64,000 nt of DNA from MGBC163016 sp910588905 (GTDB lineage: Bacteria; Actinomycetota; Coriobacteriia; Coriobacteriales; Eggerthellaceae). The stretch lies in NCBI GenBank assembly GCA_948616985.1, contig CAPGDO010000009.1, positions 20,236-84,235 on the forward strand, given 5' to 3'. Shown one piece after another: positions 61,613 to 64,000 of this stretch. Position 1 is the stretch's first letter, and every line of letters starts with the position of its first letter. Under the pieces are notes generated by a model. That model searched no databases. It saw only the letters and a program-made list of their open reading frames with translations, and was not told the origin of the DNA. A program made the translations under genes and the position numbers.

Positions 61613-63663
61613 CGCTCCACCTCAGCCAGTATCTTCTCCATCTCCTCCGTGAGCGCGAGCCACAGAGCCTCATTCTCCTCTATGCGAGCCTTGAGCTCGC
61701 CATGCTCTTTGAAGATATCGGTGGCAGCATCTTCCTTGATGTAGAGGTCTGGATCGGCCATGAGGGCCAAGATCTCCTCCATCCGAGCGTTGTCCTGCTC
61801 CATCTGCTGCTCCAGGCCTTGGATGCGGCGCTTGATATCCTTGGTGGCAGAGCTCTTGCGCTGACGCGCTTCTGCTTCAACGCGCTTCTGCTCCTTGGTC
61901 TTCCGTGCAGGTGACGGAGCAGGACCGCGGTGGCTCACTCGATTCACCTTGAGGGAAGACCCACCCGTCGTATCGGCCTGCTGCCCCTTCGAAGCGCTTC
62001 CATCCTCTTCGCCCTCCGAGAACAGCTCGTCGACCACCGAATGGCCCTCGGGCTTCCCTGGGGCCTGCTGGCCGGATTTGAACAGGTAGTAATCCCAGCC
62101 ACCGGGATAATCCCTCACCTGCCCGTTGTCTATCTCGATGACCCTGTTCGCGATGCTCTCTATCAGGTGGCGGTCATGGGTGATCAACAGGATCGTGCCC
62201 TCGAACTGCCGCAATGCCTGCTCCAGCACATCTGCGCTGGAGATATCAAGGTGGTTCGTCGGCTCGTCCAAGCAGAGCAGCGGTGTGGGCGCCACCAGCA
62301 TCTTCGCCAGCGCCAAACGGCTCTTCTCACCGCCGGAGAGCACAGATACCCGCTTATCCACGTCATCCCCCTTGAAGAGGAATGCACCCAGCAGGCTGCG
62401 CACCTGCGAGATGGACCAGCCCGGTGCCGCGCGGTCCAATTCCTCGAAGACGGTGTTCCCACCCGTGAGCTCTTCGAGCTGATGCTGCGCGTAGTAGGTC
62501 AGGCTCACGTGCTCGCCATAGGAGATCGTGCCCGCATCGGGCGATAGCACCTCCGCCACCATCTTGAGCAACGTGGACTTTCCGGCGCCGTTGGGACCCA
62601 CGAGCGCTACCTTCTCGCCGCGATACAGTGTGAGGTCCAACCCGTCATAGACCTGCTTGCCATCGAATGCCTTCGACACGCCTCGCACGCGGACGACCTC
62701 ATCCCCCGTGCGCGGAGGCTGGACGAAGTTGAAGTGGATGGCCTTCTTCTCTTCAGGTATCTCGATGAGCTCGGCTTTCAGGCGCTCGAGCTTCCCTACG
62801 CGGTCCTGCGCCTGCTTGGCCTTGGACGCCTTGTAGCGGAAACGCTCGATGAACGCCTCCAGCTTGCGCATCTCATCCAGCTGCGCCTTGCGCTCTTCGC
62901 GCAAGCGCTCGATGCGCTCATCCCGTGCCTTGAGATACGCGGAGTAGTTGCCCTTGTACAGGGTGAGCGAGCCGTTCGCTATCTCAGCCACGTTGTCCAC
63001 CATGGCATCCATGAAGGCGCGGTCATGGCTCACCACGATCACGGTGCCCTCATAGGTGCGCAAGAACCCTTCCAGCCACTTGACCGATTCCAGGTCCAGA
63101 TGGTTGGTAGGCTCGTCAAGGAGCAGCACCTCAGGATTGCGCACGAGCAGCTTCGCGAGCGCGATGCGCATCTGCCAGCCCCCAGAGAACTCAGTGGTCA
63201 GACGGCCCAGATCCTCCTCCACGAATCCGATGCCGAAGAGGACCGCACGCACCTTCGCTTCAAGGCTGTAGCCACCCATCATCTCGTAGGCATCGCGGAT
63301 GCGGCCAAGCTCCGCCAGTTCGCTCTCGGTAGGGTCAGATCCCAGCTCCGCTTCCAGCTGAGCGAGGCGCTGTTCCATCTCCAGGATCTCAGCCTGGGAG
63401 GAGATGACCTCCTCGAAGATGGGACGCTCCCCCATCTCGATGGCCTCCTGCTTGAGATATCCCACGCGGGCACCCTTCGCCAGCGTGATAGCACCAGCAT
63501 CCGCCTCTTCCTCGCCGGAGATGATGTTGAGCATCGTGGTCTTGCCGGCACCGTTCGGACCCACCAGGGCAAGCCGATCATAGGCTTCCAGCCGGAACGA
63601 TGCGCCCGAGAACAGCTCTCTGCCGCCGAATGATTTCGCTATGTGCTCTGCTTGCAGGATCAA
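61606..63663 (-). CDS. ABC-F family ATPase (ribosome-associated, Uup-like tail)
   Basis: 685 aa. Two ABC modules: 'LVGPNGAGKTTMLNI', 'EFSGGWQMRIALAK', 'LLLDEPTNHLD' and 'LVGPNGAGKSTLLKM', 'LSGGEKSRLALAK', 'LCLDEPTNHLD'. The ABC-F linker lies between them. A C-terminal coiled coil (about 590-685) resembles the Uup DNA/RNA-binding tail. It has no membrane domain, so it is a translation factor and not a transporter. The frame starts with TTG at 63663 with only a weak ribosome-binding site. Confidence 0.93.
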   Translation of the reverse strand: MILQAEHIAKSFGGRELFSGASFRLEAYDRLALVGPNGAGKTTMLNIISGEEEADAGAITLAKGARVGYLKQEAIEMGERPIFEEVISSQAEILEMEQRLAQLEAELGSDPTESELAELGRIRDAYEMMGGYSLEAKVRAVLFGIGFVEEDLGRLTTEFSGGWQMRIALAKLLVRNPEVLLLDEPTNHLDLESVKWLEGFLRTYEGTVIVVSHDRAFMDAMVDNVAEIANGSLTLYKGNYSAYLKARDERIERLREERKAQLDEMRKLEAFIERFRYKASKAKQAQDRVGKLERLKAELIEIPEEKKAIHFNFVQPPRTGDEVVRVRGVSKAFDGKQVYDGLDLTLYRGEKVALVGPNGAGKSTLLKMVAEVLSPDAGTISYGEHVSLTYYAQHQLEELTGGNTVFEELDRAAPGWSISQVRSLLGAFLFKGDDVDKRVSVLSGGEKSRLALAKMLVAPTPLLCLDEPTNHLDISSADVLEQALRQFEGTILLITHDRHLIESIANRVIEIDNGQVRDYPGGWDYYLFKSGQQAPGKPEGHSVVDELFSEGEEDGSASKGQQADTTGGSSLKVNRVSHRGPAPSPARKTKEQKRVEAEARQRKSSATKDIKRRIQGLEQQMEQDNARMEEILALMADPDLYIKEDAATDIFKEHGELKARIEENEALWLALTEEMEKILAEVERC

Positions 63664-63791
63664 CGCGCGCCTGATGCCTTTCGGACCGGTGATTCACATG
63701 AACCTGACATTCTACAACACAGCGCGTCTCATCTGGCCCAAAGCCCCCCCTCACCCAAGGTGCCCGTCAAGAAGAGAAGGATGCTCCATCA

Positions 63792-64000
63792 TCAGATGGC
63801 GCTTGAGCCGCGCTCGCCCGTGCGGATGCGGATGACCTCCTCAACAGGGCTCACGAATATCTTCCCATCGCCTACCTCTCCCGTACGTGCAGAGGCCATC
63901 ACTGCGTCTATGACCCCATCGGCCTCATCATCTTCGACGACCACCTCTATCTTCACCTTCGGCACGATGTTCAAGAGCACCTCCGTCCCCCGGTAGTGCT
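63792..64000 (-). CDS. P-II nitrogen regulatory protein, 3' part
   Basis: About 69 C-terminal residues of a GlnB/GlnK-type protein: 'HYRGTEVLLNIVPKVKIEVV' directly after the T-loop, then 'TGEVGDGKIFVSPVEEVIRI' (C-terminal P-II signature) and RTGERG. The N-terminus and most of the T-loop lie outside the window. The 128 bp between it and the ABC-F start show nothing I can name. Confidence 0.92.
   Translation of the reverse strand, partial: HYRGTEVLLNIVPKVKIEVVVEDDEADGVIDAVMASARTGEVGDGKIFVSPVEEVIRIRTGERGSSAI

Noticed and set aside
63664..63791. Plus-strand frames opposite the ABC-F and P-II genes
   Set aside because: They only continue antisense to real genes and have no ribosome-binding sites.
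1..64000. CRISPR array, prophage structural genes, insertion-sequence transposase
   Set aside because: I saw no regularly spaced direct repeats, no phage head or tail motifs and no DDE transposase in any frame.

Overview
The window looks like a chromosomal segment from a GC-rich anaerobic actinobacterium of the class Coriobacteriia, most likely Eggerthellaceae (Eggerthella/Slackia/Gordonibacter-like). This is inferred from four cytoplasmic DMSO-reductase-family molybdoenzymes with short ferredoxin partners, two LuxR regulators with long hydrophobic N-termini, a corrinoid methyltransferase pair, and a BadF/BcrA-type activase. No marker gene fixes the species.

Region 1 (1-3600) is visibly AT-richer than the rest. 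It carries a predicted nuclease, a WYL regulator, a divergent Sel1-repeat gene and an 11-codon leader, and ends at a 45-bp copy of the 3' half of a tRNA-Asp(GTC). This looks like the right edge of an integrated island whose other end lies outside the window. Region 2 (3649-6745) continues with defence-type genes: an MntA/HepT toxin-antitoxin pair and two tandem DUF262 (GmrS-like) genes, with palindromic intergenic repeats between the two pairs.

Region 3 (6855-12725) holds a TetR regulator, a molybdoenzyme plus ferredoxin pair, a divergent protein made of two fused MarR domains, and a membrane-anchored propeller-like protein. Region 4 (12736-21503) has two giant divergent genes: an Lhr-type helicase and a double-ASKHA 2-hydroxyacyl-CoA dehydratase activase-like protein.

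Region 5 (21566-40327, all minus strand) is the metabolic centre. In transcription order it reads: two LuxR regulators; molybdoenzyme, ferredoxin, MFS, 27-aa ORF, MFS; molybdoenzyme, ferredoxin, UroD-type methyltransferase, corrinoid protein; then molybdoenzyme, ferredoxin, FKBP isomerase, Cys-rich protein, DnaA-like ATPase, acidic protein. A nearly identical ~40-bp sequence precedes two of these units, and one ferredoxin gene is present twice as a 355-bp perfect repeat. I infer a system for uptake, O-demethylation and reductive dehydroxylation of plant- or host-derived aromatics. The substrate cannot be read from sequence.

Region 6 (40644-47568) has a long coiled-coil sortase-anchored surface protein, a TIGR00300-family enzyme, a BrnQ transporter and ATP-dependent PEP carboxykinase. 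Region 7 (47565-63663) is a long, tightly packed minus-strand housekeeping run: ABC-F, M50 protease, scpA, scpB, pseudouridine synthase, tyrA, aroA, cmk, plsC, ispH, DUF512, der, plsY, gpsA, ackA and a LOG-family gene. The window ends inside a P-II protein gene.
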